Notes under the pieces: generated by a model
Seen by the model: the letters and a program-made list of their open reading frames with translations, nothing else
Database searches by the model: none
What the model was told of the DNA's origin: nothing
Translations under genes and position numbers: made by a program
Shown here: positions 17,154-24,727 of the stretch, piece after piece
Position numbering within the stretch: the stretch's first letter is position 1
How the letters are laid out: each line of letters begins with the position of its first letter
Assembly (NCBI GenBank): GCA_015063535.1
Contig: SVTY01000013.1
Coordinates: 1-43,906, forward strand
DNA length: 43,906 bases
DNA from: Oscillospiraceae bacterium
GTDB lineage: Bacteria; Bacillota; Clostridia; Oscillospirales; CAG-272
Direction: 5' to 3'

Positions 17154-18341
17154 TCAATGGTGGAACAGTCTCATACCGGTAAAGCACATGACCATACCGT
17201 ATCCGTTGCATGCCTCGATCACATTGTCATCGCGAATCGATCCACCCGGCTCAGCCACATACGACACGCCGGATTTTCTTGCCCGCTCGATATTGTCCCC
17301 AAACGGGAAAAACGCATCACTGCCAAGCGCAACGCCGGTGATAGAGGCAAGATATGCTTTCTTTTCCTCTGCGGTCAACGGCTCGGGTCTTTCGGTAAAG
17401 TAATTCTGCCATCTTCCGTCAGCCAATACGTCATCGCATTCATCCGAGATATACACATCAATGGTGTTATCCCGATCGGGGCGTCCCAAGGTATCCAAAA
17501 ACGGCAACGCCAACACCTTCGGATGCTGTCTCAGATGCCAGATATCCGCCTTATTTCCTGCCAATCGGGTGCAGTGGATTCGGGATTGCTGTCCTGCGCC
17601 CACACCGATAGCCTGTCCGTCATACGCATAGCAAACCGAGTTGGATTGCGTATATTTTAATGTAATCAGAGCGATCATCAGGTCTCTTGCCGCACTTTCG
17701 GGCAAATCTTTGTTTTCGGTGACGATATTGGTCAAGAGTTCACGGTTGATCTCAAAATTATTTCTTCCCTGCTCAAAGGTAATACCGTAGACCTGCTTGC
17801 GCTCAACGGAATCGGGAACATACTTTTCATCGATTTTTACAATGTTGTAATTCCCTTTTCTCTTGCTCCGCAGGATCTCCAAGGCTTCCTCGGTATATCC
17901 GGGAGCAATGATGCCGTCGGACACCTCCCGTTTAATCAGAAGAGCCGTTGTCTTATCGCAAACATCGCTCAGGGCGATCCAGTCACCGAAGGAGGACATG
18001 CGGTCAGTTCCTCTGGCTCTGGCATAGGCGCATGCCAAGGGAGATTCATCCAAGCCCTCGATGTCATCGACAAAGCAAGCCTTTTTCAAGGTATCGGACA
18101 GCGGAAGTCCTACTGCCGCTGAGGTGGGACTTACATGCTTAAAGGAGGTAGCACAGGGCATTCCCGTTGCTTCCTTCAGCTCTTTTACCAGCTGCCAGCT
18201 ATTGAAGGCATCCAAAAAATTGATATATCCCGGCTTTCCGCACAAAATTTCAATGGGAAGCTCTTTTCCGTTATCCATAAAAATTTTTGCCGGCTTTTGA
18301 TTGGGATTACATCCGTATTTCAATTCAAATTCTTTCATCAT
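17154..18341 (-). CDS. purH: AICAR transformylase (PurH transformylase domain only)
   Basis: A 395-residue protein that transfers a formyl group from 10-formyl-tetrahydrofolate to AICAR, giving FAICAR. Usual bacterial PurH proteins are bifunctional, about 510-530 residues, with an N-terminal IMP cyclohydrolase. That domain is absent here, and the chain opens directly on the transformylase family segment ELKYGCNPNQKPAK. FKHVSPTSAAVG holds the Lys-His pair of the active site, and FPFGDNIERARKSGVSYVAEPGGS lies near the end. The missing activity is supplied by the PurO-type gene just upstream. Two adjacent ATG codons could start it. Confidence 0.93.
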   Translation of the reverse strand: MMKEFELKYGCNPNQKPAKIFMDNGKELPIEILCGKPGYINFLDAFNSWQLVKELKEATGMPCATSFKHVSPTSAAVGLPLSDTLKKACFVDDIEGLDESPLACAYARARGTDRMSSFGDWIALSDVCDKTTALLIKREVSDGIIAPGYTEEALEILRSKRKGNYNIVKIDEKYVPDSVERKQVYGITFEQGRNNFEINRELLTNIVTENKDLPESAARDLMIALITLKYTQSNSVCYAYDGQAIGVGAGQQSRIHCTRLAGNKADIWHLRQHPKVLALPFLDTLGRPDRDNTIDVYISDECDDVLADGRWQNYFTERPEPLTAEEKKAYLASITGVALGSDAFFPFGDNIERARKSGVSYVAEPGGSIRDDNVIEACNGYGMVMCFTGMRLFHH

Positions 18342-18347
18342 ACAACC

Positions 18348-19079
18348 TCACACATTTTTGTTTATGATAATTTCGGTGGGCTCTCCCCCATCCAGCGGAA
18401 CCGTACGAACGAACAAGGAAACCTTATTGTCCGCATTCAGATTCTTCCATACCGTCTGTGCCAATTCCTCGGCGGTATCGGGCAGCTCAACCATTTCCGG
18501 CTCTCCGTAGAAGGAAGGAATGGGGTTGCCGTCACACTCATAGGTGTGGATAAAATGTCCCAACCCCGCAATCGGTGCATATTCATAAAAATATCGGTTG
18601 CACACTTCGGGATTGCCGTTGCTGCTCTTCAGAATAGAAAGCTTATACGTAAATGTACTTCTGGGGAAACAATAATAATTGATACCCGAAATCCGAGGAG
18701 TATAGTTGGGACAGTCTGGCTCAAATTCCCGACCTCTCAAGGCATCCTCAAATGTTTTTCCGTCTTTTAACGCACAAAAAACCGTGTCTGTCTGATCTCC
18801 GTTCGTGATAATATCCATCATCCCGTTTTTAGCTTGGAGATAGGGATTATAAATAATCAAACTGGGATCCTCCAGCTTAGATTCGTCAAACGCCTTGGTA
18901 CGCATACCTCCGTCGAACCGCTCAAACACACGGTTACGGCTGTTTTCACTGCGTCCCATAATAAAATATGCGATCATCGCCTGTTTTCCGTCTTTGCTTT
19001 TACCGATAATAATGCCTCTTCCAGGGTACGAATTGGAGGAAAGAAGCTGCTCTATCGAATGGATTCCACTCACACTCAT
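18348..19079 (-). CDS. purO: IMP cyclohydrolase, PurO type
   Basis: A 243-residue protein recognised as the IMP cyclohydrolase family first known from archaeal PurO, which closes FAICAR to IMP, the last purine step. Family-like blocks visible are GRGIIIGKS, IAYFIMGRSENSRNRVF, the YNPY block, ITNGDQTDTV and TPRISGI. It precedes the stand-alone transformylase gene, so together they replace bifunctional PurH. Its start overlaps the purN stop by four bases. Assignment is from motif memory and context, without a database search. Confidence 0.87.
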   Translation of the reverse strand: MSVSGIHSIEQLLSSNSYPGRGIIIGKSKDGKQAMIAYFIMGRSENSRNRVFERFDGGMRTKAFDESKLEDPSLIIYNPYLQAKNGMMDIITNGDQTDTVFCALKDGKTFEDALRGREFEPDCPNYTPRISGINYYCFPRSTFTYKLSILKSSNGNPEVCNRYFYEYAPIAGLGHFIHTYECDGNPIPSFYGEPEMVELPDTAEELAQTVWKNLNADNKVSLFVRTVPLDGGEPTEIIINKNV

Positions 19080-19711
19080 TGTTTTCCGTTTTCCTTTCTT
19101 TCAGATAGTATTTCCTTGGAGACAAGCTCCACGGCTCTCGGAAGAATGATCCACTCCGCCTGCCGCATCACACGTTGCTGTAAGCTTTCGGCAGATTCAT
19201 CCTTCTTGACACAAACACTCTTTTGCAAAATAATTTCTCCGCCATCCGGGATCTCGTTGACAAAGTGAACCGTTGCCCCCGTTACCTTCACACCGTAAGC
19301 CAGTGCCGCCTCGTGTACCTTCAAGCCATAGAATCCCTTGCCGCAAAACGAAGGGATCAAGGACGGATGAACATTTAAGATCCGTTTCGGGTACCGAGCG
19401 GTAAAATTTTGGCTGAGTATTTTCATAAAGCCCGCCAAAACGATCAATTCAATGTCATACGCCGCTAAAATCGTATGCAATCTTGCTTCAAAGGCTTCCT
19501 GCGTGGGATATTCCTTCCCCGAAACGATCGCTACGGGAATGTCTGCATTTTCCGCACGGGTGATCGCATATGCCTCGGGGTTATTGGATATGACCAAGCT
19601 CAGCTGAGCATGCTTGATGCTCCCTGAACGAACGGCATCGATCAACGCTTGAAGATTGGTTCCCCCGCCCGAAACCAAAACGGCAACCTTTACCTTTTGA
19701 TTGGATTTCAT
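19076..19711 (-). CDS. purN: Phosphoribosylglycinamide formyltransferase PurN
   Basis: A 211-residue GAR transformylase that uses 10-formyl-tetrahydrofolate to make FGAR. VLVSGGGTNLQALIDA matches the phosphate-binding start. The catalytic Asn-His pair lies in ILNVHPSLIPSF, and the late aspartate in VTGATVHFVNEIPDGGEII. It sits between purM and purO, overlapping purO by four bases. Confidence 0.96.
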   Translation of the reverse strand: MKSNQKVKVAVLVSGGGTNLQALIDAVRSGSIKHAQLSLVISNNPEAYAITRAENADIPVAIVSGKEYPTQEAFEARLHTILAAYDIELIVLAGFMKILSQNFTARYPKRILNVHPSLIPSFCGKGFYGLKVHEAALAYGVKVTGATVHFVNEIPDGGEIILQKSVCVKKDESAESLQQRVMRQAEWIILPRAVELVSKEILSERKENGKQ

Positions 19712-19736
19712 TGTTTGCTCCTTTTCTCTCGCTGTC

Positions 19737-20780
19737 TTAGCAAAGGATCACGCCTTCATCGGATCTCACTACTTCGCCGATGATATACGCATCCTCTCCG
19801 TTTTTCTTCAAAATCTCCACGGCACGGTCCGCATCATTGCGATCCACGACCACACTCATACCAACGCCCATATTAAAGGTATTGAACATATCCCGATTAT
19901 CGATCTTGCCTGTCTTTTCAAGCAATTGGAAGATCGGCAACACACGCACACCTTTCTTTTCGATCTTTGCCGAATATCCCTTGGGAATACTTCTCGGAAT
20001 ATTTTCATAGAAGCCGCCGCCTGTGATATGAGAGACTGCCTTTACGGTCACCTCATCAAACAAGCTCAGCATTGACTTCACATAAATTCTTGTGGGAGTC
20101 AACAAGGTCTCACCGATCGACTTTCCGCCCAGTTCATCACAAGGACGGGTAATATCCGCCTTCTCAACATCGAACACCTTTCTCACCAACGAGAAGCCAT
20201 TGGAATGTACACCGCTGGAAGGAAGTGCAATGATGATGTCGCCCTCTTTGATCGTCTTATTATTCAAAATTTTATCCTTATCAACCACGCCTGTGGAGTA
20301 TCCCGCAAGGTCATACTCATCCACTGGATAAAATCCGGGCATTTCTGCAGTTTCGCCGCCGATCAGAGCGCACCCTGCCTGAACGCATCCCTCGGCAACG
20401 CCGGAAACGATAGCAGCGATCCGTTCGGGTACATTCTTACCGCAGGCAATATAGTCCAAGAAGAACAGCGGCTTTGCGCCGCAACAAATAATATCATTGA
20501 CACACATTGCCACACAGTCAATACCAACCGTATCGTGCTTGTCCAAAATAAAGGCAAGCTTGAGCTTTGTTCCCACGCCGTCGGTACCGCTGACCAAAAC
20601 AGGCTTGCGAATATTGGTGATATCCAATTCAAACAAGCCGCCAAAGCCGCCAATATCCGACACAACGCCGCCCGTCATCGTTCTTGCAATGTGCGATTTC
20701 ATCAGCTCTACCGCCTTATAGCCGGCAGTAATATCCACGCCTGCTTCCTTGTAGCTTTCACTGTAACTTTTCATATTCAA
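19737..20780 (-). CDS. purM: Phosphoribosylformylglycinamidine cyclo-ligase PurM
   Basis: A 347-residue AIR synthetase that closes FGAM to aminoimidazole ribotide using ATP. Hallmarks are [20 protein letters not shown] at the N-terminus, [26 protein letters not shown], and [14 protein letters not shown]. Normal length. It lies 31 bases after purE and 25 before purN. Confidence 0.97.
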   Translation of the reverse strand: MNMKSYSESYKEAGVDITAGYKAVELMKSHIARTMTGGVVSDIGGFGGLFELDITNIRKPVLVSGTDGVGTKLKLAFILDKHDTVGIDCVAMCVNDIICCGAKPLFFLDYIACGKNVPERIAAIVSGVAEGCVQAGCALIGGETAEMPGFYPVDEYDLAGYSTGVVDKDKILNNKTIKEGDIIIALPSSGVHSNGFSLVRKVFDVEKADITRPCDELGGKSIGETLLTPTRIYVKSMLSLFDEVTVKAVSHITGGGFYENIPRSIPKGYSAKIEKKGVRVLPIFQLLEKTGKIDNRDMFNTFNMGVGMSVVVDRNDADRAVEILKKNGEDAYIIGEVVRSDEGVILC

Positions 20781-20811
20781 TCTCCTTTATATTAAAAATC
20801 CTTCAAATTGA

Positions 20812-21306
20812 TTACCGATTAAATTCTTCCTCGATCTTTTGATTCTTTTCCAAAACCGTCTGCGCTCCGACACGGCGCTTTTCCTCCAGCTTCTTGGCAA
20901 GCGTATCGTCCGTGACCGCCAGAATCTGAATCGCAAGCAGAGCCGCATTGGCAGCACCGTCAACGGCGACCGTAGCAACCGGCATACCCGACGGCATCTG
21001 TACCGTAGACAAAAGCGCATCCATGCCGCCGAAATATTTGCTGCTGACGGGGATGCCAATCACGGGAAGCGTGGTGTTGGCAGCAATCGCACCTGCCAAA
21101 TGCGCCGCCATTCCCGCCGCCGCAATGATCGCACCAAAGCCCTTCTCTCTCGCCGTAGCGGCAAACTCCTTGGCTTCGGCAGGCGTTCTGTGTGCCGAAT
21201 ATACATGCACCTCAAAGGGAACGCCAAATTCATTCAGCGTATCCATCGCCTTTCGAACAATGGGAAGATCGCTGTCGCTTCCCATAACAATACCGATTTT
21301 TTTCAT
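20812..21306 (-). CDS. purE: 5-(carboxyamino)imidazole ribonucleotide mutase PurE
   Basis: A 164-residue enzyme that converts N5-CAIR to CAIR in purine synthesis. The start is the ATG at 21306 behind GGAGGG, giving MKKIGIVMGSDSDLP. A longer in-frame start at 21423 would run back through the terminator and riboswitch and is not real. Motifs are GSDSDLP, YSAHRTP, and DALLSTVQMPSGMPVAT, most like class I PurE. No purK is visible, so the carboxylating partner must be elsewhere. First gene of the purine operon. Confidence 0.96.
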   Translation of the reverse strand: MKKIGIVMGSDSDLPIVRKAMDTLNEFGVPFEVHVYSAHRTPAEAKEFAATAREKGFGAIIAAAGMAAHLAGAIAANTTLPVIGIPVSSKYFGGMDALLSTVQMPSGMPVATVAVDGAANAALLAIQILAVTDDTLAKKLEEKRRVGAQTVLEKNQKIEEEFNR

Positions 21307-21341
21307 AACACCCTCCGTTTTTTCGCAAATCAACAAAGAAA

Positions 21342-21440
21342 GGGCAAACCTATCCCATACACAAATAGGCTTGCCCAGGCGGTCGGCGATATTGCTTCTC
21401 GCTCCCCATGTGGTTGTTTCCACGTCATCCGCCGGTTGCC
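21342..21440 (-). promoter_or_regulatory. ZTP (pfl) riboswitch with overlapping terminator, upstream of purE
   Basis: On the minus strand the RNA shows the conserved parts of the ZTP/ZMP riboswitch: GGCGGAUGACGUGG, a small hairpin closed by GUGG/CCAC, then GGGGAGCG, and the 3' half CCGACCGCCUGGGCA (21385-21371). The last bases of that half also form the left arm of an intrinsic terminator: GGGCAAGCCTAT (21375-21364) pairs with ATAGGTTTGCCC (21353-21342), followed by TTTCTTTGTT. Ligand-bound RNA should prevent the terminator, so rising ZMP/ZTP, a sign of formyl-folate shortage, switches on the purine operon. Confidence 0.93.
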
Positions 21441-21479
21441 AAAAGCTTTATGGTTGATTCTGCATTTTTCGATATTATA

Positions 21480-21508
21480 ATTATACCATAATATGCTTAT
21501 AAAGTCAA
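21480..21508 (-). promoter_or_regulatory. Sigma-A-type promoter of the purine operon
   Basis: Minus strand: TTGACT (21508-21503), a 17-base spacer and TATAAT (21485-21480). Transcription would start about 35 bases before the riboswitch core. A perfect TTGACGTCAA palindrome lies just upstream at 21525-21534. Confidence 0.8.
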
Positions 21509-21538
21509 CAGAAAAAACCATGCTTTGACGTCAATTTT

Positions 21539-22120
21539 TTAATTTTCGGAAGAATTTTCTTTGTTTGTTTTCACGATACCGTGCCGAATGGATGTTTTTT
21601 GCTCCAAAACCGTCAATACCTTTGACAGCGGCAGGATCAGAACACCAAGGACAAAATTGCCCACGCCATGGATCACATCAAAAGGAAATCCCGCAACGAT
21701 CCATGCCAGCATCTGCCGAAAAGGCAGCCCGAACATCAGTGCCTGTACCGGCGCATACAGCGTACCGAACGCAAAGCCGTGTATAGCACAAACGATCATA
21801 TACATCGGTGCCGCTATTGTAGGCGAAATACGTCTCGGCAACAGCATGGTAATTCCCCACAAGATCGTCCATACGTACAAATACGGGATCCACCAAGCCT
21901 GAAAGCCATAAAACAGACCATTCAAAAACACATAGATGTAAATAGGGATCAATGCCTTGGAGCGATACACGACCGTATAAATCATGGTCAGCGTTCCGAC
22001 CAGATGAATGTTCGGCAAAAACTCCATCAGCAGATCCGACAGAAACATCATACTGCCGAGCATGGCAAAGATGATCCACTGTCGCAAACGATCCGCAAAA
22101 AAATATCGCTCTGTCCTCAT
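21539..22120 (-). CDS. ECF transporter substrate-specific (S) component, probably cobalamin
   Basis: A 193-residue integral membrane protein with about six hydrophobic helices and an LPNIHLVG segment near the end of the first helix, as in S components of energy-coupling-factor importers. S components bind a vitamin and dock on a shared ATPase/T-subunit module, which is not encoded here. Cobalamin is inferred from the upstream cobalamin riboswitch and the co-transcribed DUF4430 lipoprotein, whose gene it overlaps by four bases. The C-terminus is charged and cytoplasmic. Confidence 0.82.
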   Translation of the reverse strand: MRTERYFFADRLRQWIIFAMLGSMMFLSDLLMEFLPNIHLVGTLTMIYTVVYRSKALIPIYIYVFLNGLFYGFQAWWIPYLYVWTILWGITMLLPRRISPTIAAPMYMIVCAIHGFAFGTLYAPVQALMFGLPFRQMLAWIVAGFPFDVIHGVGNFVLGVLILPLSKVLTVLEQKTSIRHGIVKTNKENSSEN

Positions 22121-22551
22121 TCCACCTTAAAGGAATATGTTGCTCCGGCAGTTACATCGGTACTGTCTACACCCGACATTGCGTATTCGCCGTTGATATA
22201 GAACGCCCAGTATTTTCCGCCGTCCTCATATGTATGAGTTTTGCCGTCCACAGCCGAGATCATCAAGCCATACTGACTATCCTCTCCCTCGATCAAGCCA
22301 ACCTCGGTCAAGGCTTCTCCCACCGTCTTTTTATCGGTATTCACTGTGAAGCTTTTCACAGTTCCGTCCAAGTGGGTAACCTCCACGGCAAATTGGGTTT
22401 GACCTACACCGAGAACCTCTCCTGTATCAGATACTTGCGGTGCTTCCACCTCTTCCTTTTTGCATGCTATGACCGACAATGCCATCGCCGCAGACAGCAG
22501 AATCAGGACAAGACATGACAGAATAGAATGCGCTTTGAATTGTTTTTTCAT
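22117..22551 (-). CDS. DUF4430 lipoprotein, probable cobalamin-binding
   Basis: A 144-residue secreted lipoprotein. A signal peptide leads to lipobox VIAC with the lipidated Cys30. The mature part has the DUF4430 layout: a strand-rich domain with VNTDKKTVGEALTEVGLI, LMISAVDGKTH, and a YWAFYINGEYAMSGVDS block close to the transcobalamin-like C-terminal domain signature. Such proteins commonly sit with ECF S components under cobalamin riboswitches and are thought to capture corrinoids at the outer membrane face. First gene of a two-gene operon. The ligand is inferred from the riboswitch. Confidence 0.87.
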   Translation of the reverse strand: MKKQFKAHSILSCLVLILLSAAMALSVIACKKEEVEAPQVSDTGEVLGVGQTQFAVEVTHLDGTVKSFTVNTDKKTVGEALTEVGLIEGEDSQYGLMISAVDGKTHTYEDGGKYWAFYINGEYAMSGVDSTDVTAGATYSFKVE

Positions 22552-22636
22552 GATTCTTTTTCTCCTAATTTTTTTATTTTTGATGCTGTCCGCTTTTCGT
22601 TTCCGAGGTTGGTGTACGCAACACTAAAGCAGAGCA

Positions 22637-22822
22637 AGGGCAGGTCTTCCGACTTTGCGGTGTTCTGTCAAACAGACCCGAAGCAAAACCTTCTCAAACA
22701 AATGTTCAATGGCGGCGGCATATGCGGCTATGCCGTTTGCTCCGAGATACATCCGCTTACGGCGACGTACTCGTGCGGGAGTTTCACCCGCTTCCCTATG
22801 AAGCTCCGAGAGCACCCAAAGC
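22637..22822 (-). promoter_or_regulatory. Cobalamin riboswitch
   Basis: On the minus strand the leader holds the typical core AUAGGGAAGCGGGUGAAACU followed by CCCGCAC and GCCGUAAGCG, then a variable arm, and the 3' signature AAGUCGGAAGACCUGCCC. These match the conserved blocks of B12 riboswitches. It lies about 85 bases before the DUF4430 gene. No strong terminator is visible after it, so control may be at translation initiation. This accounts for most of the gene-free stretch 22552-23001. Confidence 0.9.
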
Positions 22823-22831
22823 ATCGCTGAA

Positions 22832-22860
22832 ATTATACCACGGCTTCGAGAAAATGTCAA
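22832..22860 (-). promoter_or_regulatory. Consensus sigma-A promoter of the cobalamin operon
   Basis: Minus strand: TTGACA (22860-22855), a 17-base spacer and TATAAT (22837-22832), both hexamers perfect. The transcript would begin a few bases before the riboswitch. Confidence 0.85.
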
Positions 22861-22923
22861 GGAAAACGACCAAAAAAGAAACATAACCACAAAAAAAGCT
22901 TTGTTCCATGCAACAAAAACACA

Positions 22924-22962
22924 AGATTTCTGCCCATCGGCGCAACCGATGGGCAGAAATCT
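22924..22962 (-). terminator. Strong intrinsic terminator
   Basis: A perfect 17-base-pair stem, AGATTTCTGCCCATCGG (22924-22940) with its complement (22946-22962), around a five-base loop. On the minus strand it is followed by TGTGTTTTTG. It ends the transcript of the membrane-protein gene at 23002-24672 and separates it from the cobalamin operon. Confidence 0.85.
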
Positions 22963-23001
22963 TTCACGCAACGTATATTTTCTCGCACTCTTACTGCGGT
23001 T

Positions 23002-24672
23002 TTATTCCTCCGCTGATTCCCACCGAACCAGCTTCCGAATCTGTCCCACCTCTGTTTCCGTATACGTAACACTCAGCTTGTCGCCATTCCGAATCAACAT
23101 CAGTGCTTCATTTTCCGCAATGCTTTGCTTATACAAATTGCCGTCATCACCCGTGATATACATCACTGATTCACCGTCTACCGTAACGATCCGAAGCTCG
23201 GTCACGGTCAGCTCGGCGGTAAGCGTCTCTGTCGGCTGCTCCTCGGGGGCAGAATCCTCCTCTTGGATCACTCCCTCCTGCCTGAGCAACTCAATATAGG
23301 CTTGCTTCGCCTCCTGCTGGGTAGTTCCCGTAGCAACAATGCTGTAATTTTCCACATTGACCAAGGCATGTGTCTTCACGATCCCGTTGGCATCCTTCAG
23401 CACCATGATATAGGTCGCTTCTCCCGATACATTGATCAAGGACGGGAAGGAGGCAATATATCCCTTCTCCTGCACCTCTCCCTGTGCGGCGCCCATAGCG
23501 GAATATTCCTCTGCACCGATCACGGGATAAAACTTATATTCACCGGTTCTGGCATTGCTGATAATAAACCCGATATTACTCTCATCACTGCTGACAGAGG
23601 TTATGCCGGTAAAGAACCAAATATCGTCTCCCAGCACGATATAACCGAAATCATCGGTCGTTACCTTACAGTCCTTATTTCCGATCACACTGTTCCAGTA
23701 TCCGTTTTTCAAGGTTCCAAACCAATCGTATTTCTGGGATGCCAAGGTGCCCGTAAATACATTGTCCACCCAGCTTGGCGTATTTTCCAAGGAATACAGC
23801 TGAGAATCTCCCGTGCAAGGATCGAAAATAACGACCTCTGATACATCCATACCGCCAAATAATCCGATCTTGGGTGCCATACATGACACAATATAGAAGG
23901 GATTGCCCGCATCGTCGATTTCAAACATGCAGGAGCCAAAAATTTTGGTGGGATAGGAAAAGCGGAGCGTGCGTTGCAGGTCATCGCCGAAATAAGCGCT
24001 GTCGGTATAGATGATGGGCGTGTTAAACCGAACATAATCCGCAGAGCTGTTTACGGGATCGACCATAACATATCCCGGAATTCCCTTATCCCGATTGTTG
24101 ATCCATTTAAAGAAATCCACATATTCCAAGGTCGATACCTTTCTCGGGATTCCCTGATAGTTGATCTGTGCATAGGTTCCGTTGACCTGATACTGCGATA
24201 CCACCTCGGAAAGAGCTCCCAAGGTTCGGTTTCCAATGATATTTGCCGACTCGGAATCCATCAAAGGAATGTTGGTAACGAGATCTGTTTCGGGCATATC
24301 CTCCTCAAAGACCGCCTCCTGTACCGAAATGATCTCGGAATACGCCGTTGCGTTGAAGAAGGTCGAGGAGATCAAGCTGCCGATCAACAAGACGGCAAGC
24401 GGAACTGCCGCTACGATCAGCCAGATCCGATAAAACTTCTTCGAAACGGCACTGTCGGCACCCTTGGAGGCGGCTCCCTTGAAGGTGGCAGAAATCTTCC
24501 CCTTAACGGACAGCAACAGATACGCAACGCCAAATACCGCTACCAAAAAGACCAACGATATCCAAAACATAGTGCTGTACACATTCAGCGGAGGCAACAC
24601 CACATAATAGGCAATTGCTCCCACCAGAACGGTAATCACCGCCGCCAAAATCAAACGTGTTTGCTTTTTCAT
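23002..24672 (-). CDS. Conserved membrane protein of unknown function
   Basis: A 556-residue protein with three N-terminal hydrophobic helices (about residues 7-26, 33-54 and 86-107) and a large domain outside the membrane. I recognise it as a family widespread in Lachnospiraceae and Oscillospiraceae with no assigned function. Recurrent family segments include TYAQINYQGIPRKVS, KWINNRDKGIPGYVMVDP, GGMDVSEVVIFDPCTG, and GITSVSSDESNIGF. The C-terminal ~60 residues, after an acidic, proline-containing linker, look like a small beta domain. It is flanked by a terminator on one side and topB on the other and appears monocistronic. Confidence 0.75.
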   Translation of the reverse strand: MKKQTRLILAAVITVLVGAIAYYVVLPPLNVYSTMFWISLVFLVAVFGVAYLLLSVKGKISATFKGAASKGADSAVSKKFYRIWLIVAAVPLAVLLIGSLISSTFFNATAYSEIISVQEAVFEEDMPETDLVTNIPLMDSESANIIGNRTLGALSEVVSQYQVNGTYAQINYQGIPRKVSTLEYVDFFKWINNRDKGIPGYVMVDPVNSSADYVRFNTPIIYTDSAYFGDDLQRTLRFSYPTKIFGSCMFEIDDAGNPFYIVSCMAPKIGLFGGMDVSEVVIFDPCTGDSQLYSLENTPSWVDNVFTGTLASQKYDWFGTLKNGYWNSVIGNKDCKVTTDDFGYIVLGDDIWFFTGITSVSSDESNIGFIISNARTGEYKFYPVIGAEEYSAMGAAQGEVQEKGYIASFPSLINVSGEATYIMVLKDANGIVKTHALVNVENYSIVATGTTQQEAKQAYIELLRQEGVIQEEDSAPEEQPTETLTAELTVTELRIVTVDGESVMYITGDDGNLYKQSIAENEALMLIRNGDKLSVTYTETEVGQIRKLVRWESAEE

Positions 24673-24727
24673 AAAAATTCTCCTTTTTTCAATAAATTAC
24701 TGCTTTATTTGACCGAAACGCTACCGA

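Noticed and set aside
21306-21423. An N-terminal extension of PurE of about 39 residues
   Set aside because: It would translate the terminator and part of the ZTP riboswitch; the ATG at 21306 has a strong ribosome site and gives the usual PurE start.
22624-22971. A 115-residue minus-strand reading frame
   Set aside because: It lies over the cobalamin riboswitch and promoter; RNA conservation, not coding, explains the sequence.
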